Below the pieces are notes generated by a model that saw nothing but the letters and a program-made list of their open reading frames with translations, was not told the DNA's origin and made no database searches. From the NCBI RefSeq assembly GCF_014197915.1, contig NZ_JACIGK010000011.1, positions 1-64,000 of the forward strand: a DNA stretch of 64,000 bases, in the 5' to 3' direction. The position numbers were made by a program, and so were the translations under genes. Below, one piece after another: positions 50,320 through 59,491 of this stretch. Origin of the DNA: Roseospira visakhapatnamensis. Lineage in GTDB: Bacteria > Pseudomonadota > Alphaproteobacteria > Rhodospirillales > Rhodospirillaceae. How positions within the stretch are numbered: position 1 is the stretch's first letter; every line of letters starts with the position of its first letter.

Positions 50320-52734
50320 ATGGACGACTCCCTTTCGGCCGGATCCGTCCTGGCCCTGTCTCCCCAGGCCGTGGTGGTCCTGGACCACGGCGGCGTGATC
50401 CTGGCGGCGAACCCGGCGGCGGCCCGGCGCCTGGGCACGCCGGCGCCGGACACATTGCCGGGCCGCGACTACTTCGCCCTGTTGCCGCCGGCCCTGGCGC
50501 GGGCGCGACAGGCACGCCTGGCCGCCCTGCTGGACGCCGGGGCGGCCGAGGGCGGCGGGCGCGTCAGCACCGTGGAGCGGGTGCCCGACTCGAACGCCGG
50601 TGTGCGGCTGGTGCGCTGCATCATGGCCCTGATGATGCCGCCGTCCGGCGATACCCAGGCCGGGGCGCCTCCGCCCCCTCCGCGGGTGGTGGTCTACGAG
50701 GACGACGCGCTGACCCTGGCCGCCGCGCCGACCGGATCGGACGCCGCCTTCGTGCCGCCGGTCCCCCCCACGCCCCCCAGCGAGCGGCGCCTGGAGGCCC
50801 GCTTCCGCAACGCCTTCGACCAGGCGCCCCACGGCATGGCGTTGCTCGACACCGAGGGCCGCTGGCGGCGCGTCAACCGGGCGCTGACGCTCATCCTCGA
50901 CCGGCCGGCGGAGGCGCTGGTGGGGCATTCGACCCTGTCCGCCACCCATCCCGACGACTGGGCGGCCGATCTCGGCTGGCTGGATGGCGCCCTGAGCGGC
51001 GACGAGACCCCCCTCGACCGGGAAAAGCGCTTCCTGCGCCCCGACGGCACCATCGTCTGGGCCCGGGTCACCGGCGCCCTGATGCGCGACGACGACGGCA
51101 CACCGCGCGAGATCGTCTCCCAGATCCTGGACATCACGCCCAAGCGCCGCATGGAAGAGGCGCTGCGCGCCAGCGAAAGCCGGTTCCGCGAGACCTTCGA
51201 CGCCGCCGCCCACGGCATGGCCATCCTCGACCTGAACAGCCGCTTCCGGGAGGTCAATCCGGCCCTGTGCACCATCCTCGCCCGCCGGGAACCGGAGCTG
51301 CTCGCCCTGGATATGCCAGCGGTGACCCACCCCGAGGACCACGGTGTCGACCTGGAGGCCATGCGGCGGCTGCTCAGCGGCGAGGCGCGGGTGTTCTCGG
51401 CCGAGAAGCGCTACGTGCGCAAGGGGGGGGGCGTGGTGCACGCACACATGGCCCTGGCCCTGACCCGGGACGGCAAGGGGCGCCCCCGTCACGTCATCGC
51501 CCATGTGCAGGACATCACGCGCCAGGTCGAGGCCGAACGGCGCATGCGCGAGGCCGTGGACACCGCCGAACAGGCGCTTCTGACCAAGACCCGCTTCCTG
51601 GCCGCCGCCAGCCACGACCTGCGCCAGCCGTTGCAGGCGCTCAACCTGTTCGTCTCGGTGCTCGCCGGCCGCATCCAGGAGCCCTCGACCCGGGACATCC
51701 TCACCAAGATCGAGCGATCGGTGGGGGCGCTGGCCGACCTGCTCAATACCCTGCTGGACGTCTCGCGGCTGGAGGCCGGGACCATCCTGCCCGAGCCGCG
51801 CGCCACGGACGCCGCCGCGCTGCTGCGGCGGCTGGCCGAGGAACTGGCGCCGGTGGCCCGCCAGCGGCACCTCGACCTGCGCCTGGTGATGCCCACCGCG
51901 ACCCTGCAGACCGACCCGCACCTGCTGGAAATCATCCTGCGCAACCTGATCGGCAACGCCATCAAGTACACGGACCCCGGCGGACGCATCCTCGTGGGCG
52001 GCCGGCGCCAGGGCCGTCACCTGCGGCTGGACGTCATCGACACCGGACACGGCATCGCCGCCGACCAGTTGGCGCTGATCTTCCAGGACTTCCACCGGGT
52101 CTCGGCGGAACGCGCCAGCAACCCCGGGGGCGGCCTGGGCCTGGGCCTGGGCATCGTCAGCCGCGTGGCCCACCTGCTGGGGGTGACCGTGACCGTGGCC
52201 TCGGCCCCGGGGCGCGGTTCGCGGTTCTCGGTGCGCGTGCCCCGCGCGACCGCCGGCGACGGAACCCGCCCGGCGACGGCCGGCGACGGCGCGGCCCCCC
52301 CCGGCGTGGCGGCCGAGGGCGACGCGATACCGCGTGCCAAACCCCACCTGGTGATCCTGGACGACGCGGCGACGGTGCGCGAGAGCCTCACCCTGCTGCT
52401 GGAGGGATGGGGATTCCGGGTCTCGCCCTTCGCCAACCTGGCGGAACTGACGGAGGCGCTGCTCACCGACACCCTGACCTGCCCCGACGCCATGCTGGTG
52501 GACTTTCACCTGCCCCACCAGCGCACCGGTGTGGAGGCCGTGGCCCTGGTCCGCAGCCATTTTCACACGCCCGTCCCGGCCCTGATCCTGAGCGGCGGCG
52601 CGCTCACGCACCGCCTGCACGACGTCAACCGGGGCCGGCTGCCGGTGCTGCAAAAGCCGGTGCAGCCCGACCACCTGCGCGTGAAACTGACCGACCTCTT
52701 GCGCGTCCGGCCGGAGAATGGTCCGCCGCCGTAA
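50320..52734 (+). CDS. Cytoplasmic PAS hybrid histidine kinase with C-terminal receiver
   Basis: 804 residues, no membrane segment. A PAS-like N-terminus (LSPQAVVVLDHGGVILAANP), a variable Pro-rich linker, two more PAS domains with PAC tails (about 165-285, ARFRNAFDQAPHGMALLDTE; about 290-410, SRFRETFDAAAHGMAILDLN), phosphoacceptor ASHDLRQPLQALNLF (His432), HATPase (IILRNLIGNAIKYTD, VIDTGHGI, GGGLGLGLGIVSRV) and a receiver (HLVILDDAATVRESL, phospho-Asp728 in MLVDFHLP, Lys in VLQKPVQP). The SHDLRQPLQAL form of the H box marks a distinct kinase subfamily. Divergent from the gcv operon; no partner regulator adjacent. Confidence 0.9.
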   Translation: MDDSLSAGSVLALSPQAVVVLDHGGVILAANPAAARRLGTPAPDTLPGRDYFALLPPALARARQARLAALLDAGAAEGGGRVSTVERVPDSNAGVRLVRCIMALMMPPSGDTQAGAPPPPPRVVVYEDDALTLAAAPTGSDAAFVPPVPPTPPSERRLEARFRNAFDQAPHGMALLDTEGRWRRVNRALTLILDRPAEALVGHSTLSATHPDDWAADLGWLDGALSGDETPLDREKRFLRPDGTIVWARVTGALMRDDDGTPREIVSQILDITPKRRMEEALRASESRFRETFDAAAHGMAILDLNSRFREVNPALCTILARREPELLALDMPAVTHPEDHGVDLEAMRRLLSGEARVFSAEKRYVRKGGGVVHAHMALALTRDGKGRPRHVIAHVQDITRQVEAERRMREAVDTAEQALLTKTRFLAAASHDLRQPLQALNLFVSVLAGRIQEPSTRDILTKIERSVGALADLLNTLLDVSRLEAGTILPEPRATDAAALLRRLAEELAPVARQRHLDLRLVMPTATLQTDPHLLEIILRNLIGNAIKYTDPGGRILVGGRRQGRHLRLDVIDTGHGIAADQLALIFQDFHRVSAERASNPGGGLGLGLGIVSRVAHLLGVTVTVASAPGRGSRFSVRVPRATAGDGTRPATAGDGAAPPGVAAEGDAIPRAKPHLVILDDAATVRESLTLLLEGWGFRVSPFANLAELTEALLTDTLTCPDAMLVDFHLPHQRTGVEAVALVRSHFHTPVPALILSGGALTHRLHDVNRGRLPVLQKPVQPDHLRVKLTDLLRVRPENGPPP

Positions 52735-52836
52735 CCGGTCCGCCGCCGGCTGTTGCGCCGGGGCCACCACAGGGCCTACTGTGACCCCGGCGCGATCGCG
52801 CCCGCGCACCCCGGCACGGCAAGGAGGGCCCGCCCC

Positions 52837-53277
52837 GTGGATACCGCCATGGAAGACATCGTCCATACCTATTTCGAGGATCTGGCGGTCGGCCGGTCCG
52901 CCACCCTGGGCAAGACCATCACCGAGGCGGACATCCTGATGTTCGCCGGTGTGTCCGGCGACACCAACCCCGCCCATATGGACGAGGAGTACGCCGCCGG
53001 CACCTTGTTCAAGGGACGCATCGCCCACGGCATGCTGACCGGCGCCCTGATATCGGCGCTGTTCGGAACCAAGTTCCCGGGTCCGGGCTGCATCTACGTC
53101 AGCCAGGCACTGCGCTTCAAGGCCCCGGTGCGCATCGGCGACACGGTGCGGGTCAAGGCCGAGATCACCGACCTGATCGCGGACAAGAAGTTCGCCGTGT
53201 TCCGCACCACCGCCACCGTCAACGGCAAGCTTGTGACCGATGGCGAGGCCACCCTCCTGGTGCCGTCGCGGGGATGA
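52837..53277 (+). CDS. MaoC-like (R)-specific enoyl-CoA hydratase (PhaJ type)
   Basis: 146 residues. Hot-dog fold hydratase 2: YFEDLAVGRSATLGKTITEA, the catalytic motif DILMFAGVSGDTNPAHMDEE (Asp and His), then FKGRIAHGMLTGALISALFG and KFPGPGCIYVSQALRFKAPV. Converts enoyl-CoA to (R)-3-hydroxyacyl-CoA, feeding polyhydroxyalkanoate synthesis or lipid metabolism. I chose GTG 52837 because AAGGAGGG ends 8 bases upstream; the ATG at 52849 is too far from it and would lose four residues. Longer in-frame starts lack a ribosome site. Stands alone on its strand. Confidence 0.88.
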   Translation: MDTAMEDIVHTYFEDLAVGRSATLGKTITEADILMFAGVSGDTNPAHMDEEYAAGTLFKGRIAHGMLTGALISALFGTKFPGPGCIYVSQALRFKAPVRIGDTVRVKAEITDLIADKKFAVFRTTATVNGKLVTDGEATLLVPSRG

Positions 53278-53307
53278 CCCCCATGCCTCGGCGCATCGGT
53301 GACACCC

Positions 53308-55611
53308 ATGGATAACGGCACCAACGCAGACGAGGGCGAGAGCGCGCGCGCGGACACACCCCCCGCCGCGCCGGGCGTGATCGCCCACCCCGGCGAAACG
53401 TGCTGGCGGATCGACCGCGCCGACCGCCTGGCGCTGCTGATCGATGCCGCCGCCTATTTCGAGACCCTGCGGGCCGCCCTGATCAACGCCCGGCGGCAGG
53501 TCCTGATCGTCGCCTGGGACATCTCCGGCACCGTGCCGTTGCTCGACCCCCAGGCCGATCCCCCGGACGACGGGTGGCCCACGGTCCTGGCCCCCCTGTT
53601 GCGCGCCCTGACCGAGGCGCGACCGGACCTGACCGTGTCGGTGCTGTTGTGGGACTTTCCCATGCTCTACGCCAGCAAGCGGGAACTGCTGCCCGAGTGG
53701 CGCGAGACGTGGAACCCCCACCCGCGCATGCGGCTGCGCCTGGACGGGTCGGGTCCGGTGGAGGGCGCGCACCACGAAAAGATCGTCGTCATCGACGACC
53801 GCCTGGTGTTCTTCGGGGGCCTGGACCTGGCGCCGGCCCGCTGGGATACCCGCGCCCACGAAGCGAACGACCCGCGCCGACGCTTGCCCGGCAGCGGCGA
53901 GCCCTACCCCCCCTTCCATGACATGCAGGTGATGATGGAGGGACCCGTGGCGACCACCCTGGGCGCCATGGTGCGGGAGCGCTGGGCCCGGGTCACGGAG
54001 GAGCCGCCGCAGCCGGCGCCGCCGGGCGACCTGCCGTCGCCCTGGCCGGAGAGCGAGGCCGACCGGCTGGCCGTGGCCCGGGCCGAGGCCATGCCCGTGG
54101 CCCTGGCCCGCACCGCGCCCCCCATCGACGACGCGCCCGGCATCGACGAGATCGCGACCCTGATCCACGCCAACATCGCCGCCGCCCGTCGCTGGATCTA
54201 CCTGGAGGACCAGTACCTGACCGGCCGCATGGTGGCCGAGGCGCTGGCTGATCGCCTGCGGGAGCCGGACGGCCCCGAGGTGGTGGCCGTCATCTCCTGT
54301 GTGTCGGCCGGCTGGCTGGAGACCGCCACCATGGGGGTGGGGCGCGAACGCCTGCTGTCCCACCTGCGCGCCGCCGACCGGCATGGCCGCCTGCGGGTGC
54401 TGAGCCCGACGCTGGGCGCGCGGGACTCCGCGCCGATCAAGGTCCATACCAAGCTCCTGATCGTTGACGACCGGGCCCTGTGTCATGGATCAGCCAACCT
54501 CAACAACCGCTCCATGGGGCTGGATACGGAGCTGGACTGGCACATCGAGGCCACCGAGGGATGGCCCGGTGACGGCCAGATCCAGGGTGATCCCGAGACC
54601 GTCCGGCACCTGACCGACACCGTGCTATGCGAGATGCTGGGCGAACACCTGGGGGTCGGCCCCGAACCGGTGCGCGAGACACTGCGCGAAACCGGATCCC
54701 TGTGTGCCGTCCTGGACCGGTATGACGGCCATCCGGAGCGCGCCCTGTCTCCGGTGACCGGCGGCGACGCGCCCGATGACCTGCTCTCCATGCTGCCCAA
54801 CCCGGTGCCCGGCGACTTCGAACGGCCGGTGTCCGTCGAGGATCTGGGAACCGACCTGTCCCATTCGGCACGCGGTGACGCGCGGCCGGTGGCCGCCGCC
54901 GTGCCGAGCCGGTCGCGGTCCCTGGGGCCGGCCGTCGCCGCCGGGGTGGCCCTGGTGGCCCTGGTGGGGGTGTGGCGCGTCGTGCCCGTGGACGCGGCGC
55001 TGACTCCGGAAACCCTGACGGCGTGGGTGGAGACCGCCCGCCAGACGCCGCTGGCGCCGGCGCTGGCCGTCGTGGCCGTGGCCCTGGGCAGTCTGCTTCT
55101 GGCGCCCATCCTGTTGCTGGTCACCGCCGTGGCGCTGGTGCTGGGGCCGGGACCGGGCTTTCTCTGTTCCCTGGCCGGAGCCCTCGCCAGCGCGGTCGCG
55201 GGCTTCGCCCTGGGGCGGGCGCTGGGGCGCCGGCCGGCGCACCACCTGGCCCGACGCTGGCCACGGGCCGCGCGCGTGCTGGACGCCCTGCAGGACCATG
55301 GGTTCAAGACGGTGGTCATCGCCCGGGTGCTGCCGGCCCTGGTGTATGGCCTGGTCAGCGTCGCCTGTGGCGCCACCGGCATCCGCTGGCGGCCCTACCT
55401 GTGGGGCACGCTGATCGGCATGGCGCCGGTGATCGCCGCCGCCAGCCTGTTCGGCGAGGGCCTGGGCCAGGTTCTGCGCGCCGGCAGCCTGGCCCAGGCG
55501 GTCCCCGTCGCCGCCGGCCTGCTGGGGGCGGTGGTGCTGGCGCGGCTGGTCTGGGCGCGCCTGATCGCGCGCCGGGACCGCGACCGTGCCCCCGAGGCGG
55601 AGGCCCCGTGA
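53308..55611 (+). CDS. Phospholipase D-family protein fused to a C-terminal VTT membrane domain
   Basis: 767 residues. Two HKD motifs: HHEKIVVIDD (His156, Lys158) in FFGGLDLAPARWD context, and VHTKLLIVDD (His380, Lys382) with CHGSANLNNRSMGLDTE. This is a complete two-motif PLD catalytic unit, cardiolipin-synthase/PLD-like. After a linker (about 480-530) comes a VTT/SNARE-associated (DedA-like) membrane region of about five segments, ~535-745: LGPAVAAGVALVALVGVWRV, LAPALAVVAVALGSLLLAPI, GFLCSLAGALASAVAGFALG, the signature VIARVLPALVYGLVSVACGA, and VAAGLLGAVVLARLVWARLI. Possible phosphatidyl-transfer or hydrolysis at the inner membrane. A GTG at 53299 is an alternative start; ribosome site weak. 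Confidence 0.9.
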   Translation: MDNGTNADEGESARADTPPAAPGVIAHPGETCWRIDRADRLALLIDAAAYFETLRAALINARRQVLIVAWDISGTVPLLDPQADPPDDGWPTVLAPLLRALTEARPDLTVSVLLWDFPMLYASKRELLPEWRETWNPHPRMRLRLDGSGPVEGAHHEKIVVIDDRLVFFGGLDLAPARWDTRAHEANDPRRRLPGSGEPYPPFHDMQVMMEGPVATTLGAMVRERWARVTEEPPQPAPPGDLPSPWPESEADRLAVARAEAMPVALARTAPPIDDAPGIDEIATLIHANIAAARRWIYLEDQYLTGRMVAEALADRLREPDGPEVVAVISCVSAGWLETATMGVGRERLLSHLRAADRHGRLRVLSPTLGARDSAPIKVHTKLLIVDDRALCHGSANLNNRSMGLDTELDWHIEATEGWPGDGQIQGDPETVRHLTDTVLCEMLGEHLGVGPEPVRETLRETGSLCAVLDRYDGHPERALSPVTGGDAPDDLLSMLPNPVPGDFERPVSVEDLGTDLSHSARGDARPVAAAVPSRSRSLGPAVAAGVALVALVGVWRVVPVDAALTPETLTAWVETARQTPLAPALAVVAVALGSLLLAPILLLVTAVALVLGPGPGFLCSLAGALASAVAGFALGRALGRRPAHHLARRWPRAARVLDALQDHGFKTVVIARVLPALVYGLVSVACGATGIRWRPYLWGTLIGMAPVIAAASLFGEGLGQVLRAGSLAQAVPVAAGLLGAVVLARLVWARLIARRDRDRAPEAEAP

Positions 55612-55716
55612 CAGGCGCGTGAAACCCCTTTGACAGCCCCGCCGTTTTCCCGTAAACAACGCCTCCCACGGTGGGGCGGGCATGAGCGCTGTGTCCGTTG
55701 GATGACTTTTTTGAAT

Positions 55717-55792
55717 GCCCAGGTAGCTCAGTTGGTAGAGCAGGGGACTGAAAATCCCCGTGTCGGCAGTTCGAATCTGTCCCTGGGCACCA
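55717..55792 (+). tRNA. tRNA-Phe (GAA)
   Basis: 76 nt with encoded CCA. Acceptor GCCCAGG/CCTGGGC, D-arm GCTCAGTTGGTAGAGC, anticodon stem GGGGA/TCCCC with loop CTGAAAA (anticodon GAA at 55750-55752), variable loop GTGTC, T-arm containing GTTCGAATC. All arms pair. No integrase follows within the window, so it is not an obvious island border. Confidence 0.97.
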
Positions 55793-55798
55793 TTTCCA

Positions 55799-55834
55799 AC
55801 CCCCTGAAAACAAACCGTTTTCAGGGGGTTTTGT
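55799..55834 (+). terminator. Rho-independent terminator of tRNA-Phe
   Basis: Stem AACCCCCTGAAAAC / GTTTTCAGGGGGTT (14 bp) around AAACC, ending in TTTTG, 7 bases after the tRNA CCA. Confidence 0.92.
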
Positions 55835-56182
55835 GTTGCGTTCCAGGGGCTGCCTTTGAGGCCGTTTTGCGGTTTGGTCCGCATTGTTTTGCAAACCGTG
55901 CCCCACCGTGTAGCGCGGCGGTCGATTTGGCACAAATCGGCAGGGATTTGGCACATCGGACATTGGTCCGGGGCGGCGTGGCTTGGTGGTCTGACGGTGG
56001 GGCTGAGGGTGGGCGATCAGGCGGTGTCCGGTGGCGGCCTGCGGTGGCCAGGGCGGCCAGGCCCATGGAGCCTCCGCCAAACCAGGGGCGGTTCACCCCC
56101 CTTCACGGCCTTGTACCCGGGGTGAGTTTGACTCGATCCCGTGCCAAGCGGAAGAGCAGCCACATCCCGATTACGCCATATA

Positions 56183-56230
56183 TGAGACCAACGGCGGATG
56201 AGTGTGACTCATCCGCCGAGCGGCACCGGC
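56183..56230. repeat. Dispersed 48-bp hairpin repeat, copy A
   Basis: Contains GGCGGATGAGT-GTG-ACTCATCCGCC. Its reverse complement matches 61659-61706 at 44 of 48 positions, so the two copies lie in opposite orientation 5.4 kb apart. Confidence 0.85.
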
Positions 56231-56294
56231 CCACTCCCCCACCCGGCCACCCACAGCAGTATACTTGGGGTGGCCGGGTGGGGGAGTGGGCCGG
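56226..56294. repeat. 27-bp perfect inverted repeat
   Basis: Left arm 56226-56252 (CCGGCCCACTCCCCC...ACCC) and right arm 56268-56294 are exact reverse complements over 27 bases; the 15-base loop is acagcagtatacttg. Very GC-rich with no T-run. It overlaps the edge of hairpin repeat copy A by 5 bases. Confidence 0.9.
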
Positions 56295-56437
56295 CCACGG
56301 ACTGCAACGGTCATTCTCAATGACCGTTGGTATGAGACCGGCGGTCATGCATGCGGTCATGACACCTGACCACGCCGAGGTCCCAGCGCCTCGGCCCCGT
56401 GTCCCGGTTCCGTGTCCTGGCTGGGCGTCGTCAAGGG

Positions 56438-58714
56438 TCACCCGTGGCCACCAGCCGCCGGCGCCCCGGACTCTGCGGCCTTACGCCCGGCATCCGGACC
56501 ACCGCCGGCGTCCGACTCGCCGTCGTCCGCCGCCATGATGCCGTGCCCGCCCGGCCCCAGGGCCGCCAGCGCGGCGTGAAAGCGGGCCGGCAGTCCGGCG
56601 GCCAACCGACGGGCCTCGTCCAGGTGCCCCCCGCGCGCGGCGACCTCCAGGGCGGCGGCCGTCCTGGCGAGGGCCCGCAGGCCGAAGTTGCCGGCCGTCG
56701 ACTTCAGGTCGTGGGCCTCGCCACCGACTGTCTCCAGGTCACCGTGGACCAGCGCCGAGTCGACGGTGACGAGACAGCGCCCGGCGTCTCGCCGGAACGC
56801 CTGCAACATGTCCCCGACGCCGGCCCGGCCCAGGGCATCGGTCAGGCAGCCCAGGATGTCCAGGTCCAGCACCAGGGCGTCGGTGTCCTGGTCATCGGCG
56901 TGGGCGGCGGCACCGGGTGCCGTCTCCGGCCCGTCTCGTTTCGCCAGGGCGGGATCCGTCGGCGCCGCCACGCCCTCGGCGTACGGGGCCAGGGCCGAGA
57001 ACAGCGCCTCCAGGCGCACGGGCTTGGAGACGAAGCCGTCCATGCCCGCATCAAGGCACTGCCCTTCATCGCCCGCCAACTGGCTGGCGCTGAGCGCGAT
57101 GATCGGCACGCGCCCGGCCGCTCCGGACAGGGCACGGATGCGGCGCGCCGCCTCCAGGCCCCCCATGACCGGCATGCGCAGGTCGGTCAGGATCACGTCG
57201 AACGCGCCGTCCACGGCACGGGCCACCGCCTCGTTGCCGGTGGCAACCACCGTCGGCCGGTGCCCGAGCCGTTGCAACATGAGGGTGGTGACCTTCTGAT
57301 TGATCGGATTGTCCTCGGCGACCAGGACCCGCAACGAGAGCTGGCGGCGGCCGTCCCCGGGGGGGCCGAGGGGGGCCGTCGCGATCGTCCGCGGCGGCGC
57401 GGCGCCGCGCGGGAGCGTGACCTCGAACCAGAACGTCGAGCCTTGGCCCGGGTGACTGTCCACGCCGATGCGGCCCCCCATCAGATCAACGATGCGCCGG
57501 CAGATCGCCAGCCCCAGGCCGGACCCGCCGAAACGTCGGGCGATGGTGCGGTCCGCCTGGCTGTAGTCCTCGAACAGATGGGCGCTGGCCTCCTCCGAGA
57601 TGCCGATGCCGGTGTCGATGACGGCGCAGCGCAGGCGCACCGCCTGCCCTGTGTCCTCGGTCACGTCCAGAGACAGGGTCACGGACCCGTCCTCGGTGAA
57701 CTTGATGGCGTTGGACAGGAGGTTGAGCACCACCTGGCGCAACCGGCCCGGATCGCCGCGCAGGGCCGGCGGCACCGAGTCGGCGATCCGGGCATCGACC
57801 ACCAGGGCTTTCTCCGTGGCCCGTGACCGCATCAGGGTAATGATGCCGCGCACCAGGCGACGGGGCTCGAAGTCCAGCACCTCCAGCTCCATGCGCCCGG
57901 CTTCCAGCTTCGAGAAGTCCAGGATGTTGTTGATGATGGACAGCAGGGCTTCGGCGGAAAAGTGGATGGTCTCGGTCTGATCGTGCTGCGCCGGGGGCAG
58001 GTCATCCGCCAGCAGAAGCTGCGCCATGCCCAGGATGCCGTTGAGCGGCGTGCGAATCTCATGGCTCACGGTGGCCAGATAGTCCGACTGGGCGCGGTTG
58101 AGCCGCTCCAGATCGCGCGTGCGCGCGGCCACCCGCTCCTCCAGGGTCTGGTTGGCCCGCCGCAACGCCTCGCGGCTCTGTTCCAGGGCGCGGATGTCGG
58201 CGTAGGCCCGCAACGCGGCAATCGTGGCGGTGAACAGCTGTTGCGCCGTCAGATCCGCCTTCGCCTTGTAATCGTTGATGTCGTAATCGGTGATCACCTC
58301 GCGTTCCGGCGCCTGGCCGGGCTGCCCGGTGCGCAGGATGATGCGCACGGCGGCGTTGCCCAGGTCCTCGCGCACCTGACGCACCAGACGCAGCCCGGCG
58401 TCCTCCGTCTCCATCACCACGTCGAGCAGGATCAGCGCCACATCCGGATCGCGGCGCAGGATATCGGCGGCCTCGGCGGCCGACGTGGCGTCGATCATGC
58501 ACAGCGGCCGGCCACGGAAGGTCACCGAGCGCAGAACGGTGCGGGTGATGACATGGACCTCGGGATCGTCGTCCACCACCAGAACACGCCAGGGTGTCGC
58601 ATCGCCCCCCAAGGCCGACGCATCACGACCGGCTGGATCGGGATCGACGGACGGGTCGCCGTCGTCGGCGAACAGCAGATCCTCGTCGTCCTCGTCGATC
58701 TTCACGGGCGGCAA
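56438..58714 (-). CDS. Receiver-kinase-receiver-Hpt hybrid histidine kinase
   Basis: 758 residues, cytoplasmic. N-terminal receiver (WRVLVVDDDPEVHV, phospho-Asp in ALILLDVVME) followed by the TDYDINDYKAKADLTAQQLF segment typical of receiver-DUF3369 proteins, a coiled coil, phosphoacceptor ATVSHEIRTPLNGILGMAQ, HATPase (VVLNLLSNAIKFTED, VIDTGIGISEEA, GGSGLGLAICRRIV), a second receiver (LRVLVAEDNPINQKV, DVILTDLRMPVMGG, GFVSKPVRL) and an Hpt domain (GEAHDLKSTAGNFGLRALA). I chose TTG 58714, which has AGGAGGT 8 bases ahead; the ATG at 58774 lacks such a site and an ATG at 58719 is out of frame. A full phosphorelay within one protein; output unknown. Confidence 0.88.
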   Translation of the reverse strand: MPPVKIDEDDEDLLFADDGDPSVDPDPAGRDASALGGDATPWRVLVVDDDPEVHVITRTVLRSVTFRGRPLCMIDATSAAEAADILRRDPDVALILLDVVMETEDAGLRLVRQVREDLGNAAVRIILRTGQPGQAPEREVITDYDINDYKAKADLTAQQLFTATIAALRAYADIRALEQSREALRRANQTLEERVAARTRDLERLNRAQSDYLATVSHEIRTPLNGILGMAQLLLADDLPPAQHDQTETIHFSAEALLSIINNILDFSKLEAGRMELEVLDFEPRRLVRGIITLMRSRATEKALVVDARIADSVPPALRGDPGRLRQVVLNLLSNAIKFTEDGSVTLSLDVTEDTGQAVRLRCAVIDTGIGISEEASAHLFEDYSQADRTIARRFGGSGLGLAICRRIVDLMGGRIGVDSHPGQGSTFWFEVTLPRGAAPPRTIATAPLGPPGDGRRQLSLRVLVAEDNPINQKVTTLMLQRLGHRPTVVATGNEAVARAVDGAFDVILTDLRMPVMGGLEAARRIRALSGAAGRVPIIALSASQLAGDEGQCLDAGMDGFVSKPVRLEALFSALAPYAEGVAAPTDPALAKRDGPETAPGAAAHADDQDTDALVLDLDILGCLTDALGRAGVGDMLQAFRRDAGRCLVTVDSALVHGDLETVGGEAHDLKSTAGNFGLRALARTAAALEVAARGGHLDEARRLAAGLPARFHAALAALGPGGHGIMAADDGESDAGGGPDAGRKAAESGAPAAGGHG

Positions 58715-58774
58715 GACATCAGACCTCCTCCCCTTCAGCGGCACACAACGGACCGTTGCGGCAGGCCGCTCCAA

Positions 58775-59491
58775 GTCGCAAAGGGTCCGCCCGTCCCGCT
58801 CCCCCCGTTACACCACCGGATCCCGACACTCGGGGTTTGGTCGTGCCCCACCGTTCGGATCTGTCGTTCTGGCGTTCTGGACCTGTCGTTCGGGTCAAGG
58901 ACCTGAGCCCAGCGCGCGGACCCGCGACCCGGCTCCCCATAGGCCCGGACGGTCGGCCAACGCCCCACCGCCGGTCACCCGCCCCCTGTCCGCGCCCGGT
59001 AGGGACCCGAGGCAGCTGGATCGGGGGCCTGACACAGGGCACGACCGATCGACACACGTCGCCAACCATGGGCCACGATACCGCTCCGGCACGCCGGAGC
59101 CAAGTCCAGTAATGCCTCAAAATTGCAGGCGCACCGAACCCTGCTCGCGTGAAGGGGGGGCCGCCAGGGCGGATCGCGGCGACGTGGACTCGCTGCTCGA
59201 TCCCTTTTCGGGGCGTGACTCTGCTCTCGATTCAGACAAAAGAATGCGGACTGCATCTTTCGCCTGAATCAGTGCCTTAGCGAGCCGACTCACGCTGGGT
59301 ATCGGATCAAGCCTGTGGGTCCGATGTCGAGCGATCGGCGCCAGGGGTGTTCGTGGAGAGGGGGCGTTCCGGGTCCCGGCGGACGGACGAGCCCGGCGCA
59401 TCACCGTCCGACCGGGCGCCCACGACAGCCATCAGCCGTCATCCGCAAACGGTCACGACAGGGATCGGAGGCCGGCGGACGGGATCAGGAT
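58775..59491. other. Non-coding region with a degenerate MITE-like hairpin copy
   Basis: No frame here has family features or a good ribosome site; long open frames are effects of GC content. The only structured feature is the hairpin repeat at 59227-59280. Confidence 0.6.
59227..59280. repeat. Second copy of the rbs hairpin element (right half only)
   Basis: 54 bases match 42112-42165 at 47 positions, ending TTAG instead of CTAG. The stem base pair C42117-G42152 is T-A here (GATTCAG/CTGAATC), a compensatory change, while two other stem substitutions are not compensated. The left hairpin of the rbs copy is absent. Confidence 0.8.

Larger units (their letters stand above)
55835..56437. other. 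Gene-free 600-bp region with three hairpin repeats
   Basis: No coding sequence is convincing here. From 56183 on it holds three perfect dyads: GGCGGATGAGT/ACTCATCCGCC (56193-56217), a 27-bp inverted repeat (56226-56294) and CAACGGTCATT/AATGACCGTTG (56305-56329). The proximal part (55835-56180) shows nothing I recognise. Confidence 0.7.

Noticed and set aside
50014-54486. A 1490-codon open frame on the minus strand antisense to the hybrid kinase, hydratase and phospholipase genes
   Set aside because: It is antisense to three well-supported genes, rich in Gly/Arg/Gln/His without domain patterns, and results from rare stop codons in GC-rich DNA.
55717-55792. tRNA-Phe as an integration site for the phage block or a genomic island
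   Set aside because: No duplicated tRNA 3' end and no integrase was found in the window, and the phage genes are 41 kb away.
56438-56600. Premature loss of the Hpt domain in the hybrid kinase
   Set aside because: The Hpt segment HDLKSTAGNFG is present and complete; the Ala/Gly-rich tail after it is just low-complexity.
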